Source: Gammaproteobacteria bacterium
Lineage (GTDB): Bacteria; Pseudomonadota; Gammaproteobacteria; Steroidobacterales; GCA-2729495
Assembly (NCBI GenBank): GCA_030583605.1
Contig: CP129466.1
Location: 937,001 to 1,001,000, forward strand
Length of the DNA: 64,000 bases
Direction: 5' to 3'
Both the position numbers and the translations under genes were made by a program. The notes under the pieces are model-generated. The model saw only the letters and a program-made list of their open reading frames with translations. It did not search any database and was not told where the DNA came from. This document shows, piece after piece, positions 18,521-29,334 of the stretch; within the stretch, counting starts at the first letter, position 1; each line of letters opens with the position of its first letter.

Positions 18521-21500
18521 ATGACTACCGGACGACCTGCCTGGCGGTGGCTGCTGTATTTCGCGGCGGCCGGAGTCATCGCGCTCGCGATGCTCGTCGG
18601 CATCCTGCGGCTGCTGTTGCCGCTGGCGACGCAGTACCAGGAAGACATCCGCGCCTGGGCCAGCACGGCCACCGGCTACGACATCCGCTTCGAGCGCATC
18701 AGCGCCGGCTGGCCGCTCGCCGGGCCGCAGCTGTCCTTTTTCTCGGTCACCTTCACCCGTCCAGGTGAAAGCGCGCCCATATTCTCCGCGCGGGAGGTGT
18801 CCGCCGGGGTCAGCCTGCTGCACCTGCTGTCCGACCGCCGCCTGTCGCTCTCGCACCTGGCAGTGCGCGGCGCCCAACTTGAGGTCGAACGCCTCGCGAG
18901 CGGCGAGATCCGGATACAGGGCCGGCGGCTCGAGGAGCTGATACCGGCGCCAACCCGGGCGCGCGGGCCGCGCCTGCGGCTGGACCTCGCCGACATCGCG
19001 ATTACCTTCATCGATCCGGCGCGCGAGCCCGGGAGCGTTTCAGCTACGGTGGAGCGCCTGACCGCCCGGCTGGAACCCGAGCAACTCGAGGGCCAGGCCC
19101 GGATCGGGCTCCCCGCGGCGTTCGGCCGGCAGCTGGCCATCGACGTGACCTTGCCTCTGCCGTTGCCCACCCCGCTGGCCGTGCCGCCGGACTGGGATAT
19201 CCGCGTCGCTGGCAGCGGCCTCAACCTGGTCAACGCAGCCGTCTTCGGCTTCGGCAGTGCCGGGCCCCTGCGCTCGGCTGGCGGTGACCTCGTCCTGGGC
19301 GCCGGTTTCAGAAACGGGCGTGCTGCCGATGTCAGCTTAGAGGTCGATCTGCAGAATACGGCGCTCGATGCGCCCGGCGTGCTGGCGATGTATGAGCGGC
19401 TCGCCGGGCGTGCCCGCTGGACGCGCACCGAGGGCGGCTGGCAGGCCGGCCTGAGCGGGCTGCGCATCCGCCGCGAAGGGCGCGACTCCCCGGAAGCAAA
19501 CGCGGAGCTGCGTCACGTCGCTGCCGCCGGGCCGAACGCTGAACAGTGGAGCGGCCGCGCGGCATTCCTGCGGCTGGAGGACCTGTTCCCGCTGGTTCGC
19601 GTCGCTCTTGCCGGCAGCGAGTTCGAACCCAAGCTGCCGCAGGTCCTGCGCGGCGACGTGCGGGACCTGGATGCCTGGTATTCGGCGAGCGCGACAGAAC
19701 CCGCGGCGTACCGGCTGCAGCTCGCATTCGAACGGCTGGGCGTCATTTCTGCCGCCGGCGACATCGCGGTGGATGGCCTCAGTGGCACGGCAACGGCGGA
19801 TGGCGATGGGGGCCGGCTCGAACTCGCCACCGGCGAATCGAGCGTGGAACTCGAGCAATGGTTCCACGGGCCGCTGCAGGCGCAGGCGTTGCGCGGACTG
19901 CTGGTCTGGCGCTCCGGGCCTGCCGGCTTGCGGCTGTTGAGCGATGACATCGTCGCTCAGGCGGCCGGCATCGAGATCAACTCGCGGCTCGAACTCCATT
20001 TCCCGGCCGACGCGACCTCGCCATTGATCGATCTCAAGGCGACCGCCAGCGCCAGCGAGGCGCGCCAGGTGCTGCGTTATCTGCCACTGCGCCGGTTTCC
20101 GCCCGAGGTGGTGGGTTGGCTGGAGCGCGCAGTGGTTGCCGGCACGGTGCCGCACGCCACCGCGGAGTTGCGCGGCCCGCTGCGCGAATTTCCCTTCGAC
20201 CACGGCGAGGGCGTGTTCCGCGTTGCGCTCGACCTGAAAGACGGAACACTCGATTACGCCAAGGACTGGCCACGTGTCGAGGGGCTCGATGCCGAGGTGG
20301 TGTTCGACGGGGTCAGCATGTACTCCACCCGCAACCAGGCACGCATTGGTGCCTTCTCGGTGCGCGATTACGCGGTGCGCATCCGCGACCTGCGGGAGGG
20401 CGTCCTCGCGTTGTCCGGCAGCCAGCGGGTCGGCCTCGACCAGGTATTCGGGTTTCTGCGGGCCACACCCCTGGCCCGCAAACTCGAGCCGACACTCGGG
20501 CGCGTCACCGCGGGAGGCCCGGTGGATGCCTCGCTGCGCCTCGCATTGCCAATCAAACGCATCGAAGACTACCGCCTCGACATGCTGTTCGATGCCCGTG
20601 GATGTCGCCTCGGGCTGCAACGCCTGCCCCTCGACCTGAGAGAGCTTCGCGGTCGGGTACGCCTGCAGAACACCCACCTGTCGGGCGATGGCCTCGAAGC
20701 CGTGATGCTGGGCGAGCGCGTCGGTATCCGCCTGGCACCGGAACTGAACGAGCCGGGGGTCAGCCACGTTGCGGAGCTGACTGGCGCCACGCCCATCGCG
20801 CGCGTGACGTCGACCTTCAGCCTGCCGCTGCGGGAGTACTTCGAGGGTCAACTCGCCTGGCAAGCCAGGGTGCATGTGCCGGCGCCACGGCAGGAAGGAG
20901 GTCGGGCGCTGCGGGTGGAACTGGCCTCCGACCTGGTCGGAGTGACCAGCGCCCTGCCGCCGCCACTGCGCAAGAGCGCCGAGGCGCTCTGGCCTGCGAC
21001 GCTGAACCTGGCCTTCCCGGACGATGGCCGCATCGACGTTTCCGGGCACCTGCAACCGCCCTTCTCGTGGGCGTTGCGACTGGTCCCTGACCAGGATGCG
21101 TGGCGAATCGAGCGCGGCATGCTGCGAGCGGGACCGGGTGAGGCGCATGTGCCGCAGCAAGGCGGCGTCGAAGTGGTCGGCCGCGTCGGCGACCTGCGGC
21201 TGTCTGATTGGCTGGTTGTCGGTGGGGGCGATGGGCCGGGGCTGCAGGAAACCTACCGGGACCTGAATCTGCAGGTCGACCGGTTCGCCGCGATCGGGCA
21301 GGTGTTCCGTGACATGGAGATCAGCGCGCGTCGCGGGGCCGAGGACTGGCTGGTGAGCGCGCGCGGGCCGGGCGCCGAGGGCGCGCTGAGCGTGCCGTTC
21401 GATCTGCAGAACCGGCCGCTTCGTGCCGACATGAAGCGGCTGTGGCTGCTGGAGCCGGAAACCGGCCACGACAACGAGATCACTGATCCGCGTAACGCGC

Positions 21501-22435
21501 CGGCATTCGAATTCAAGGGCGCGGACGTGACGCTTGGCGACTGGCGCCTGGGCGCGGTCGAGATGAGCGTGGCGAAGGCCTCCGACGGGCTGCTCGCCCG
21601 GCGAATTGCCACGCATGCCGCGAGTTTCAGGTTGGAGGGTGACGGTGCGTGGCGGGTCGACGGCGCCGGTCCCGGCCGGCAGTACACGCAGGTACGCCTG
21701 ACACTGCAAAGCAACGATGTGGCCGACACGCTCCGGGATCTCGGCTTCGAGCCGGTGGTGAGCGGGGAGGATATGCGGGTCGCAGCGGGCCTCACCTGGC
21801 CCGGCAGCCCGGCGGCAGACTTCAGGGCGGCCGCATCGGGCCAGATCGAGATTCAGTTGAAGAACGGTCAGGTCGCGGACGTGGAGCCGGGCGGCGGACG
21901 ATTGCTCGGCCTGCTGAGCGTCACCGCATTGCCGCGACGCCTGAGCCTCGATTTCCGCGACGTCTTCGACGAGGGCCTGGCGTTCGACTCGATCAAGGGC
22001 ACGTTCCGCGTCGAAACCGGCGTCGCCTATACCTGCAATCTCGGGTTGACCGGGCCGGCCGCGGATATCGCCATCATCGGCAGCGCCGGGCTCGGCGAGC
22101 GGACCTACGATCAGCTGGCGGTAGTCCGGCCGCAGATGTCGAGCATGCTCACCGTCGGGGGCGCAGTGTTGGGCGGTCCGGTGGGTGGTGTTACGATGGC
22201 ATTGATTTCGCAGATCTTCCGCAAACCCCTGAGCACGCTGGGCGAGTCCTATTACCGCGTATCAGGCGGCTGGGACGACCCGGTGGTGGTGCGAATCCAG
22301 CGCGGCGACGTGGATGCCTCGGCATTCAAGGACTGCGAACGCGAATTGGCCGAGACGCTGCAAGCTCTCGACGCTGCTGCGACGGCCGAGCCAGAACCCG
22401 GACCGGAAAAAGCGGCGCCCGCAGGCCCGCATTGA
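18521..22435 (+). CDS. yhdP: YhdP-family AsmA-like envelope protein
   Basis: A 1304-residue protein with one N-terminal membrane helix (about 8-32, LLYFAAAGVIALAMLVGIL) and a very long periplasmic part made of repeated beta strands. This is the TamB/AsmA-like group thought to bridge the periplasm and carry phospholipids to the outer membrane. DUF3971 and the C-terminal AsmA_2-like region (SVTALPRRLSLDFRDVFDEG) are recognisable. Length and position between rng and the nitrilase/tldD genes match YhdP. Its stop is directly followed by the next gene's ATG. Confidence 0.92.
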   Translation: MTTGRPAWRWLLYFAAAGVIALAMLVGILRLLLPLATQYQEDIRAWASTATGYDIRFERISAGWPLAGPQLSFFSVTFTRPGESAPIFSAREVSAGVSLLHLLSDRRLSLSHLAVRGAQLEVERLASGEIRIQGRRLEELIPAPTRARGPRLRLDLADIAITFIDPAREPGSVSATVERLTARLEPEQLEGQARIGLPAAFGRQLAIDVTLPLPLPTPLAVPPDWDIRVAGSGLNLVNAAVFGFGSAGPLRSAGGDLVLGAGFRNGRAADVSLEVDLQNTALDAPGVLAMYERLAGRARWTRTEGGWQAGLSGLRIRREGRDSPEANAELRHVAAAGPNAEQWSGRAAFLRLEDLFPLVRVALAGSEFEPKLPQVLRGDVRDLDAWYSASATEPAAYRLQLAFERLGVISAAGDIAVDGLSGTATADGDGGRLELATGESSVELEQWFHGPLQAQALRGLLVWRSGPAGLRLLSDDIVAQAAGIEINSRLELHFPADATSPLIDLKATASASEARQVLRYLPLRRFPPEVVGWLERAVVAGTVPHATAELRGPLREFPFDHGEGVFRVALDLKDGTLDYAKDWPRVEGLDAEVVFDGVSMYSTRNQARIGAFSVRDYAVRIRDLREGVLALSGSQRVGLDQVFGFLRATPLARKLEPTLGRVTAGGPVDASLRLALPIKRIEDYRLDMLFDARGCRLGLQRLPLDLRELRGRVRLQNTHLSGDGLEAVMLGERVGIRLAPELNEPGVSHVAELTGATPIARVTSTFSLPLREYFEGQLAWQARVHVPAPRQEGGRALRVELASDLVGVTSALPPPLRKSAEALWPATLNLAFPDDGRIDVSGHLQPPFSWALRLVPDQDAWRIERGMLRAGPGEAHVPQQGGVEVVGRVGDLRLSDWLVVGGGDGPGLQETYRDLNLQVDRFAAIGQVFRDMEISARRGAEDWLVSARGPGAEGALSVPFDLQNRPLRADMKRLWLLEPETGHDNEITDPRNAPAFEFKGADVTLGDWRLGAVEMSVAKASDGLLARRIATHAASFRLEGDGAWRVDGAGPGRQYTQVRLTLQSNDVADTLRDLGFEPVVSGEDMRVAAGLTWPGSPAADFRAAASGQIEIQLKNGQVADVEPGGGRLLGLLSVTALPRRLSLDFRDVFDEGLAFDSIKGTFRVETGVAYTCNLGLTGPAADIAIIGSAGLGERTYDQLAVVRPQMSSMLTVGGAVLGGPVGGVTMALISQIFRKPLSTLGESYYRVSGGWDDPVVVRIQRGDVDASAFKDCERELAETLQALDAAATAEPEPGPEKAAPAGPH

Positions 22436-23305
22436 ATGACCATGACCACGACCAAGATCGGACTCGCCACCATCCAGATGACATCGGTGGCGGAGACGGC
22501 TGCCAACCTGCACGAGGCACGCCGCTTCATCGAACTGGCCGCGCGCCAGGGCGCGAAACTCGCCGTGCTGCCGGAGAATTTCGCCTTCATGGCGGCCGAC
22601 GAGGGTGCGCGCTCCGCGATGGCCGAGGTCGATGGTAGCGGCCCGATACAGGACAGCCTGGCTGCGGCGGCACGCGAGTGCGGAGTGTGGATCGTCGGCG
22701 GAACGATACCGCTGGCGAGCGCCGAACGTGAGCGCCCGTTCGCGGCCTGCTGCGTCTGGGACGACCAGGGCCGGCGCGTCGGCCGTTACGACAAGATCCA
22801 CCTGTTCGATGTGCGGGTGCCGGGCAGCTCCGAGGCGTATCGCGAGTCGCGGCGGACCATGGCCGGCTCGACGCCGCTGGTCATTGCGACGCCATTCGGC
22901 AATCTCGGGATTGCCGTCTGTTACGACCTGCGCTTCCCGGAGCTGTTTCGCGCGATGCTCGACCGCTCGGTCAACATCATCGCCGTACCCGCGGCGTTCA
23001 CGCAGCGCACCGGGCAGGCGCACTGGCACACCTTGCTGAAGGCGCGTGCCATCGAGAATCTCTGCTACGTCGTGGCGGCCGCCCAGACCGGCGAGCACCC
23101 CGGCGGGCGGCTGACTTACGGACACTCGATGATCATCGGCCCCTGGGGTGAGGTGCTGGCCGAAGCAGCCGAGGGCCCGGGCGTGGTCAGCGCGACGATG
23201 GACGAAGACTACCTGCAGCGGTTACGCGTGCAGTTCCCGGCGCTCAATCACCGGCGATTGCCGGGTCCGGGGCTGCCGGTTTCGAACGGGATGACAGTCG
23301 CATGA
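22436..23305 (+). CDS. Nitrilase-superfamily amidohydrolase (Nit1/deaminated glutathione amidase-like)
   Basis: A 289-residue carbon-nitrogen hydrolase with the catalytic triad Glu47 (LPENFAF), Lys120 (YDKIHLFD) and Cys162 ([11 protein letters not shown]). The sequence resembles the Nit1/YbeM group, which hydrolyses deaminated glutathione. A gene of this family commonly sits between yhdP and tldD. Two in-frame ATGs (22436 and 22442) are possible starts; the first immediately follows the yhdP stop. The 3' end overlaps the tldD start by four bases. The substrate is inferred from family, not shown. Confidence 0.9.
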   Translation: MTMTTTKIGLATIQMTSVAETAANLHEARRFIELAARQGAKLAVLPENFAFMAADEGARSAMAEVDGSGPIQDSLAAAARECGVWIVGGTIPLASAERERPFAACCVWDDQGRRVGRYDKIHLFDVRVPGSSEAYRESRRTMAGSTPLVIATPFGNLGIAVCYDLRFPELFRAMLDRSVNIIAVPAAFTQRTGQAHWHTLLKARAIENLCYVVAAAQTGEHPGGRLTYGHSMIIGPWGEVLAEAAEGPGVVSATMDEDYLQRLRVQFPALNHRRLPGPGLPVSNGMTVA

Positions 23306-24756
23306 GTTCCGGTACAGCCATAGAAATCGCCCGACGGTCCCTGTTTGCGCCTGGCGGGCTCGAGAACCGCGATCTCGATCGCGCCCTTGGCGAGCTGCTG
23401 CACGGCGGGGTGGATGCCGCTGACCTGTATTTCCAGGTTTCGCGCCACGAAGGCTGGTCGCTCGAGGACGGCATCGTCAAGGACGGCAGCCACAGCATCG
23501 AGCAGGGGGTCGGTGTGCGCGCGGTGAGCGGCGAGAAAACCGGCTTCGCGTACTCGGATGAGATCGTCGTGCCGGCGCTGATGCAGGCGGCGCGTTCCGC
23601 CGGCGCCATTGCACGCGCCGGCGAGCGCGGTGCGCTGCAGGCCTGGGTGTCCCGGGCGGGCCACGAGCTGTATGGCATGGCCGACCCGATCGCTTCGCTC
23701 AGCGATGACGACAAGGTTGCGCTCCTGCAACGCGTGGACCAGGCGACCCGTGCCATCGATCCGCGTGTCCGCCAGGTCATGGCGAGCCTGGCCGCCGTGC
23801 ACGAGGTCATGCTGGTCTGCTCGAGCGACGGCGTGCTGGCCGCGGATGTCCGCCCGCTGGTGCGGATGAATGTCTCGGTGATCGTGGAGCAGGGCGGGCG
23901 CCGGGAGCAGGGGTACGCCGGCGGCGGCGGGCGCGTCGACCTGCAGTATTTCCTGGAGAGCGACCGAGCATTCGAGTTCGGGCGCGAAGCGGTACGCCAG
24001 GCGCTCGTGGCACTGGAGGCGGTGCCGGCACCGGCCGGCGAAATGGTGGTGGTGCTCGGTCCCGGCTGGCCGGGCGTGTTGCTGCACGAAGCGATCGGCC
24101 ACGGGCTCGAGGGTGATTTCAATCGCAAGGGCACCTCGGCCTTCAGCAACCGCATCGGCGAGAAGGTGGCCTCTGACCTGTGCACCATCGTCGATGACGG
24201 CACCCTGGCGCTGCGGCGCGGTTCGCTGAACATCGATGACGAGGGGACGCCAACGCGACGCACCGTCTTGATTGAGAACGGCCGACTGGCCGGTTACATG
24301 CAGGACAAGCTCAATGCCCGGCTCACCGGGTCTCCGCCGACGGGCAATGGCCGGCGTCAGTCCTTCGCGCACCTGCCGCTGCCGCGCATGACCAACACCT
24401 ACATGCTGCCTGGGCCGCATGCGCCCGAGGAAATCATCGCTTCCGTGGAAAAGGGCGTGTATGCCCGCAATTTCGGTGGCGGCCAGGTCGACATCACCTC
24501 GGGCAAGTTCGTCTTTTCCGCGAGCGAGGCTTATCTCATCGACAAGGGGCGCCTCGGCGCGCCGATACGCGACGCCACCCTGATCGGCGACGGGCCATCG
24601 GTGCTGCAGCGCGTATCGATGGTCGGCAACGATCTTCGGCTCGACGACGGCGTCGGTACCTGCGGCAAGGACGGGCAGTCGGTGCCGGTCGGGGTGGGCC
24701 AACCCACGCTGCGCGTGGACCGGCTCACCGTCGGTGGTACCGCCGGGGCATCCTGA
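23302..24756 (+). CDS. tldD: Metalloprotease subunit TldD
   Basis: Zinc protease subunit that pairs with TldE (PmbA) and degrades unfolded or leader peptides, including microcin and CcdA substrates in E. coli. The 484-residue protein has the metal motif [11 protein letters not shown] at about 262-272, and the further ligand region around [18 protein letters not shown]. The N-terminal domain starts at about 15-200. Its partner pmbA lies only about 860 bases downstream (25615), with purE between them on the other strand, so both subunits are encoded here. Confidence 0.95.
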   Translation: MSSGTAIEIARRSLFAPGGLENRDLDRALGELLHGGVDAADLYFQVSRHEGWSLEDGIVKDGSHSIEQGVGVRAVSGEKTGFAYSDEIVVPALMQAARSAGAIARAGERGALQAWVSRAGHELYGMADPIASLSDDDKVALLQRVDQATRAIDPRVRQVMASLAAVHEVMLVCSSDGVLAADVRPLVRMNVSVIVEQGGRREQGYAGGGGRVDLQYFLESDRAFEFGREAVRQALVALEAVPAPAGEMVVVLGPGWPGVLLHEAIGHGLEGDFNRKGTSAFSNRIGEKVASDLCTIVDDGTLALRRGSLNIDDEGTPTRRTVLIENGRLAGYMQDKLNARLTGSPPTGNGRRQSFAHLPLPRMTNTYMLPGPHAPEEIIASVEKGVYARNFGGGQVDITSGKFVFSASEAYLIDKGRLGAPIRDATLIGDGPSVLQRVSMVGNDLRLDDGVGTCGKDGQSVPVGVGQPTLRVDRLTVGGTAGAS

Positions 24757-24778
24757 CCCGCCCGCAGGCAGGCGCATC

Positions 24779-24976
24779 GTGGCCCTGTGGCTGTCGAAAC
24801 CGCTGTACGAGTTCCTGCCGTATTTCTACGTGTTGGTGGGCCTGCTGCTCGTGGGCGGCTCGCGCTCGCTCGATGCCGGCCTCTGGCGCGCGTCGTGCGC
24901 GTTCCTGGGGCTCGCCTTCGTGGTCGGCGGAGGGCTCCTGTGGTGGCGCCGGCGCGTCTATCGACGAACCCGCTGA
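24779..24976 (+). CDS. Small hydrophobic protein
   Basis: An open frame for 65 residues from a GTG at 24779: two membrane helices (about 8-25 and 40-57: FYVLVGLLLVGGS, FLGLAFVVGGGLLWW) and a strongly basic end RRRVYRRTR. It starts 22 bases after tldD on the same strand. I know no function for it. The positive-inside arrangement and location make a real membrane protein plausible. No clear ribosome-binding site is seen, and an earlier start inside tldD at 24734 cannot be excluded. Confidence 0.55.
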   Translation: MALWLSKPLYEFLPYFYVLVGLLLVGGSRSLDAGLWRASCAFLGLAFVVGGGLLWWRRRVYRRTR

Positions 24977-25002
24977 GGCGCCAGGCCCGCGGGGGCCAGT
25001 CG

Positions 25003-25497
25003 TCAAATCGCGCGCGGATCGGTATTGGCGAGCACGGTGGCGGTTTGCTTTGCCCGATACGCATCCAGCGCGTCGCGGATGCGTTCGTCGCCGAGCGCAA
25101 GAATGGCTGCTGCGAGCAACGCGGCGTTGATCGCACCCGCCTTGCCGATCGCGAGCGTGCCGACCGGAACGCCTGGCGGCATCTGCACGATCGAGAGCAG
25201 CGCGTCCATGCCACCGAGGGCCGGCGATGGCAGCGGCACGCCGAGCACGGGTAGCGGGGTTTTTGCGGCTGCCACTCCCGGCAGCGCCGCTGCCAGGCCG
25301 GCGCCTGCGATCAGCACCTTGAGGCCGCGCTCACGGGCAGTCTCGCAATAGTCCGATACGCGATCCGGGGCCCGGTGGGCGGAAATGGCATTGACTTCAT
25401 GGGGGATGCCGAGCGCGTCGAGCGTCGCCGAGGCATGCGACATCAGTTCCCAGTCGGATCGGGAGCCCATCAGAATGCCAACCAGAGGTTTGCTCAT
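25003..25497 (-). CDS. purE: N5-carboxyaminoimidazole ribonucleotide mutase (PurE class I)
   Basis: Converts N5-CAIR to CAIR in purine synthesis. The 164-residue protein begins [16 protein letters not shown] and has SAHRAP, the substrate loop [22 protein letters not shown] (shortened: PLPSPALGG) and [10 protein letters not shown], all typical of class I PurE. The partner purK is not adjacent, unlike the common purEK pair. The gene diverges from pmbA across a 117-base intergenic region, where TTAGAAT at 25575-25581 may be the -10 of the pmbA promoter. Confidence 0.95.
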   Translation of the reverse strand: MSKPLVGILMGSRSDWELMSHASATLDALGIPHEVNAISAHRAPDRVSDYCETARERGLKVLIAGAGLAAALPGVAAAKTPLPVLGVPLPSPALGGMDALLSIVQMPPGVPVGTLAIGKAGAINAALLAAAILALGDERIRDALDAYRAKQTATVLANTDPRAI

Positions 25498-25614
25498 CGG
25501 CCGCACGGCTCCGATGCAGAAAAGGTGCCCGGATCATACCATCCGTCGGCGCGCCGGAACCGCGCTGCGCCCCTGTTAGAATGCCGCGCGATTTCTGCAG
25601 GAGCGTCTCCGGGC

Positions 25615-26955
25615 ATGGCACAGGGAAACAGCGAACCCGGTCTCGAGGAACTGAAAGGCCGCGTGGCCGATGCGCTCTCGCTGGCGCGACGCCTCGGTGC
25701 TTCGCAGGCGGAGGCCAGCGCGAGTTTCGGTTCCGGGCTTTCGGTCAGCGTGCGCATGCGGTCGGTCGAAACACTCGAGTACCAGCGCGACCAGGGTCTT
25801 GGGATAACCGTATATTTCGGCCAGCGAAAAGGCGCAGCGAGCACGTCCGACCTCGGTGCGCAGGCGATCGAGGAGAGCGTGCGCAAAGCCTGCTCGCTTG
25901 CGCGTTACACGGCCGAAGATCCCTGCGCGGGCCTGGCGGACGCCGCGCGACTGGCGCAGGACATTCCGGATCTCGATCTCTGGCACCCTTGGTCGCTGGA
26001 TGCGCCTGCTGCGATCGAGCTGGCGACCACCTGCGAAGCCGAGGCGCTGGCGGCGGATTCGCGGGTGACGAACTCCGAGGGCGCGGCGGTGAGCAGCCAT
26101 GATGGCGGTCGGGCCTACGGCAATAGTCACGGCTTCCTCCATGGCTATCGCGACACGCATTACAGCCTCTCCTGCGCCGTGCTCGCCGGCAGAGCCGGGC
26201 AGATGGAGCGCGATTTCGAGTTCACCACGGCACGGGATCCGGCCGACCTGGAGTCGGCAATACGCGTCGGGCGGGAGGCAGCCCGTCGCGCGGTAGCGCG
26301 GCTCGACGCCGTCAAGCTCGACACCCGGAGCGCATCGGTGCTGTATCCGGCGCGCCTCGCCCGCGGCCTGCTGGGCCACCTGATCGGCGCAATCAGCGGG
26401 GGTGCGCAGTATCGCCGCGCGTCATTCCTGCTGGACAGCATCGGCACACCGGTGCTGGCCCGGTGTGTCAGCATCGACGAGCGACCGCATCTCGCCAAGG
26501 GCCTTGCCAGCGCGCCTTATGACGACGAAGGCGTGGCCACGACCGATCGCCGCCTGGTCGATCAGGGAGTCCTGCAAGGCTACGTGCTCGGCAGTTATTC
26601 GGCGCGCAAACTTGGGCTGAGCAGCACCGGCAACGCCGGTGGCGTGCACAACCTGGTGGTCGCCGACACCGGCATCGACTTTGAAGGGCTGCTGGCCGCG
26701 ATGGGCACGGGGTTGCTCGTCACCGAACTGATGGGCAGCGGGGTGAACCCGGTGACCGGTGACTATTCGCGCGGGGCGACCGGCTTCTGGGTCGAAAACG
26801 GCGCGATCAGTTACCCCGTCAGTGAAATCACGATTGCCGGCAATCTGCGCGAGATGTACCAGGGCATCCAGGCGGTAGGCACGGATGTCGATGTTCGCGG
26901 CGGAATCCGCAGCGGTTCCATCCTGGTGCGCGAGATGACGATCGCCGGCAACTGA
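25615..26955 (+). CDS. pmbA: Metalloprotease subunit TldE (PmbA)
   Basis: Non-catalytic partner of TldD in the heterodimeric peptidase. The 446-residue protein lacks the HExxxH zinc motif of TldD, as expected, and has the TldE-type segments SVRMRSVETLEYQRDQGLG, STGNAGGVHNLVV and GSGVNPVTGDYSRGATGFWVENG (here represented by VNPVTGDYSRGA). The ATG at 25615 follows an AGGAG about twelve bases upstream. It converges with the YihY-family gene 16 bases downstream. Confidence 0.94.
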   Translation: MAQGNSEPGLEELKGRVADALSLARRLGASQAEASASFGSGLSVSVRMRSVETLEYQRDQGLGITVYFGQRKGAASTSDLGAQAIEESVRKACSLARYTAEDPCAGLADAARLAQDIPDLDLWHPWSLDAPAAIELATTCEAEALAADSRVTNSEGAAVSSHDGGRAYGNSHGFLHGYRDTHYSLSCAVLAGRAGQMERDFEFTTARDPADLESAIRVGREAARRAVARLDAVKLDTRSASVLYPARLARGLLGHLIGAISGGAQYRRASFLLDSIGTPVLARCVSIDERPHLAKGLASAPYDDEGVATTDRRLVDQGVLQGYVLGSYSARKLGLSSTGNAGGVHNLVVADTGIDFEGLLAAMGTGLLVTELMGSGVNPVTGDYSRGATGFWVENGAISYPVSEITIAGNLREMYQGIQAVGTDVDVRGGIRSGSILVREMTIAGN

Positions 26956-26971
26956 GCCGCTCCGGATTGCG

Positions 26972-28303
26972 TCACGATCCGATGCCGCGAGTGTCGGCTG
27001 CGCTGCCCGCGGGATGATCGAGCAGATCGGCCAGCGTGCCACCCCCGAGGGAGGCCGTGATGCCCGACTCCAGTTGGTGGTTCACCGTCGCCAGCTGCGC
27101 AGGCCAGCGGACTGGCGGGCGCGAATCGGCGTTCGCCGGATGGCGCACGGCTTGCAGGATCTCGCTGAGGCTGATGCGAACCGGCTCGCGCTGCGGCAGG
27201 AGCCGGTCGTCGGCGGTGCGCGTCAGGAGCCCGGCATCGATGAGGCGCGCGATCACGGGCGCCAGTGACAGCCCCGGCAATCCGGTGGCGCGGGCGATGT
27301 CGTCGGGCGTCGTGCCGCTGCCACGCCGGAATGCGTCGCCCGCGAGGACCATGACCGCCAGCGCGGATTGTTCCTGCTCGGCCGTGCCGATGACCGGCGT
27401 GCGATAACCCGTGCGCAGGTATTCCGGGTGCTGCGTGTAGAACGCCACCTGGCCGCCGACCATGACAATGAGCCAGCACAGGTAGAGCCAGAACAGTGCG
27501 CTGATGACGATGGCGAAGGTCGCATAAATACTGATCGTCGTGGTGGCGTTCACGACAAAGGCCGCAAACAGCGCGCCGGTGCCCGCCCACAGCACGCCGC
27601 CGATCAGCCCGCCGGAGAGAGCCGCCAGCGGCCACACCCGGGTGTTCGGTACGAACCAGTAGACGAACGAAAACCCCGCGCAAACCAGCAGATAGGGGAG
27701 GAGTTCCGCGGTTGCGGTGCCGCTGTCGCTCAGTCCCGGCAGTCCGCGCGCGAGCGCTGCGCTGCGCAGGCTCGCAATCAGCGTCATCGCCGTCACCATG
27801 ACCACGGGTCCGATGAGTATCAGCGAGAGGTACTCGCTCATCCGCCGGCCGATGCTTCGTGGCCGGTCAACCCGCCAGATCTGATTCAGGCTGCCCTCGA
27901 CCTGATCGGCCATCGAGACGGCCGTGAGCAGCAGGAACAGCAGGCCGACACCTGCGAGCACGTCTCCCTGCGCGTTGTCCACGAATCCGACGACCCGGTC
28001 GGCGAGTTCCACTCCGCGCTGGCCGAGAGGCTCGAGGAACTGGTAGAGCAGCGGCTGCAGCTGGCGATGAAACCCGAACGCTCTCAGCACCGAGAAGCTC
28101 ACCGCGAGCAGCGGCACCAGTGACAGGATGGTCACGTAGACCAGGCCCATCGCCCGGAGCGTCAGCGGCCCCGAGGCGACATCCCGCAGGACCGCATAGA
28201 TCAGGCGAGCGACACTGGCCCCGGCCCGCATCACCGCAGGCAACTGCGCCAGACGCGGGTGCCACAGCAGCGATTCGATGCGGCGCGTCGGGCTGGCGGG
28301 CAT
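26972..28303 (-). CDS. YihY/BrkB-family inner-membrane protein with C-terminal wing domain
   Basis: A 443-residue protein. Residues about 1-300 form the YihY/virulence-factor BrkB domain with six membrane helices (LTLRAMGLVYVTILSLVPLLAV, AGFSFVYWFVPNTRVWPLAALSGG and TTTISIYATFAIVISALFWLYL, each only partly quoted). The last 120 residues contain a winged-helix-like segment (TTPDDIARATGLPGLSLAPV, IDAGLLTRTADDRLL). The family was once misnamed RNase BN; its function is not settled. It lies eleven bases downstream of purC on the same strand, so the two may be co-transcribed. Confidence 0.88.
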   Translation of the reverse strand: MPASPTRRIESLLWHPRLAQLPAVMRAGASVARLIYAVLRDVASGPLTLRAMGLVYVTILSLVPLLAVSFSVLRAFGFHRQLQPLLYQFLEPLGQRGVELADRVVGFVDNAQGDVLAGVGLLFLLLTAVSMADQVEGSLNQIWRVDRPRSIGRRMSEYLSLILIGPVVMVTAMTLIASLRSAALARGLPGLSDSGTATAELLPYLLVCAGFSFVYWFVPNTRVWPLAALSGGLIGGVLWAGTGALFAAFVVNATTTISIYATFAIVISALFWLYLCWLIVMVGGQVAFYTQHPEYLRTGYRTPVIGTAEQEQSALAVMVLAGDAFRRGSGTTPDDIARATGLPGLSLAPVIARLIDAGLLTRTADDRLLPQREPVRISLSEILQAVRHPANADSRPPVRWPAQLATVNHQLESGITASLGGGTLADLLDHPAGSAADTRGIGS

Positions 28304-28314
28304 CTCCGTTGGGC

Positions 28315-29220
28315 TCAGCCCGAGGCGGCCAGCAGTTCGAAGGCCTGGCGGTATTTCTCGGCGGTGCGGCGAATGACTTCGGGCGGCAACCGTGGCCCCG
28401 GAGCCTTCTTGTCCCAGTCCAGGGTCTCCAGGTAGTCGCGCACGTATTGCTTGTCGAAGCTCGGTGGGCTGATGCCGGTCCGGTAATCGGCGGCCGGCCA
28501 GAAGCGCGAGGAGTCCGGTGTCAACACCTCGTCGATGAGGTAGAGCTTGCCAGCCTGGTCGAGGCCGAACTCGAACTTCGTGTCCGCGATGATGATGCCC
28601 CGTGTGCGCGCGTACTGGGCGCCGCGGCGGTAGATCTCGAGCGCCAGCGACCGCACCTGGCGTGCAAGCTGCGCTCCGACCAGAGCCTCCATCTCCGCAA
28701 AGCTGATGTTCTGGTCATGCTCCCCGATCTGCGCCTTGGTGGCCGGCGTAAAGATCGGCTCCGGCAGCTGTGCGGCGAGCGGTAGCCCCGCCGGCAGCGC
28801 GATGCCGCACACCGTGCCCGTGTCCTTGTAGTCTTTCCAGCCCGAGCCGATCAGGTAGCCGCGCACGACGGCCTCTACCGGCAACGGCGCCAGGCGGCGC
28901 ACGACCACGGCGCGCCCGGCGACGATGGCGCGCTCGGCCGGGTCGCTGACCACGTCCTGTGGGCGGCGGCCGGTGAGGTGATTCGGCACGATCTCCTGCA
29001 TGCGGGCGAACCAGAAGTTCGACAGCTGGGTCAGTACCGCGCCCTTGCCGGGGATCGGGTCCGGGAGCACGACGTCGAATGCGGACAGGCGGTCCGACGT
29101 TACGATCAGCAGGTGTTCGCGATCGACTTCGTAGATGTCGCGAACCTTGCCTTGACTGATCCGTCGCAGCCCTGCCAATCTGGATTCATACAGGACGGTA
29201 TCCGCGTCTGTGCTGCTCAT
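28315..29220 (-). CDS. purC: Phosphoribosylaminoimidazole-succinocarboxamide synthase
   Basis: SAICAR synthetase, which ligates aspartate to CAIR at the expense of ATP in purine synthesis. With 301 residues it is the longer form found in many proteobacteria and yeast, compared with 237 in E. coli. Visible motifs are [48 protein letters not shown] and [13 protein letters not shown]. The start ATG at 29220 removes the long upstream extension, which is antisense to djlA. Its substrate is made by PurE, encoded about 3 kb away. Confidence 0.95.
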   Translation of the reverse strand: MSSTDADTVLYESRLAGLRRISQGKVRDIYEVDREHLLIVTSDRLSAFDVVLPDPIPGKGAVLTQLSNFWFARMQEIVPNHLTGRRPQDVVSDPAERAIVAGRAVVVRRLAPLPVEAVVRGYLIGSGWKDYKDTGTVCGIALPAGLPLAAQLPEPIFTPATKAQIGEHDQNISFAEMEALVGAQLARQVRSLALEIYRRGAQYARTRGIIIADTKFEFGLDQAGKLYLIDEVLTPDSSRFWPAADYRTGISPPSFDKQYVRDYLETLDWDKKAPGPRLPPEVIRRTAEKYRQAFELLAASG

Positions 29221-29334
29221 TCTCGCTGTTCCACTCCGGTGGTCAGGCAGGGCGGTCATTGTAAGCCGGCGCCGCCATGTCCGTAACGGCTGGCAGCCGG
29301 CGGAAAAACGGGCGCAAAGGCGCGGCGACACGGC

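Noticed and set aside
17417-18877. 486-codon open frame on the minus strand over rng and yhdP
   Set aside because: Spans two well-supported genes in reverse; no family match by eye.
19337-21709. 790-codon open frame on the minus strand
   Set aside because: Entirely antisense to yhdP; long reverse frames are expected at this GC content and the translation shows no domain.
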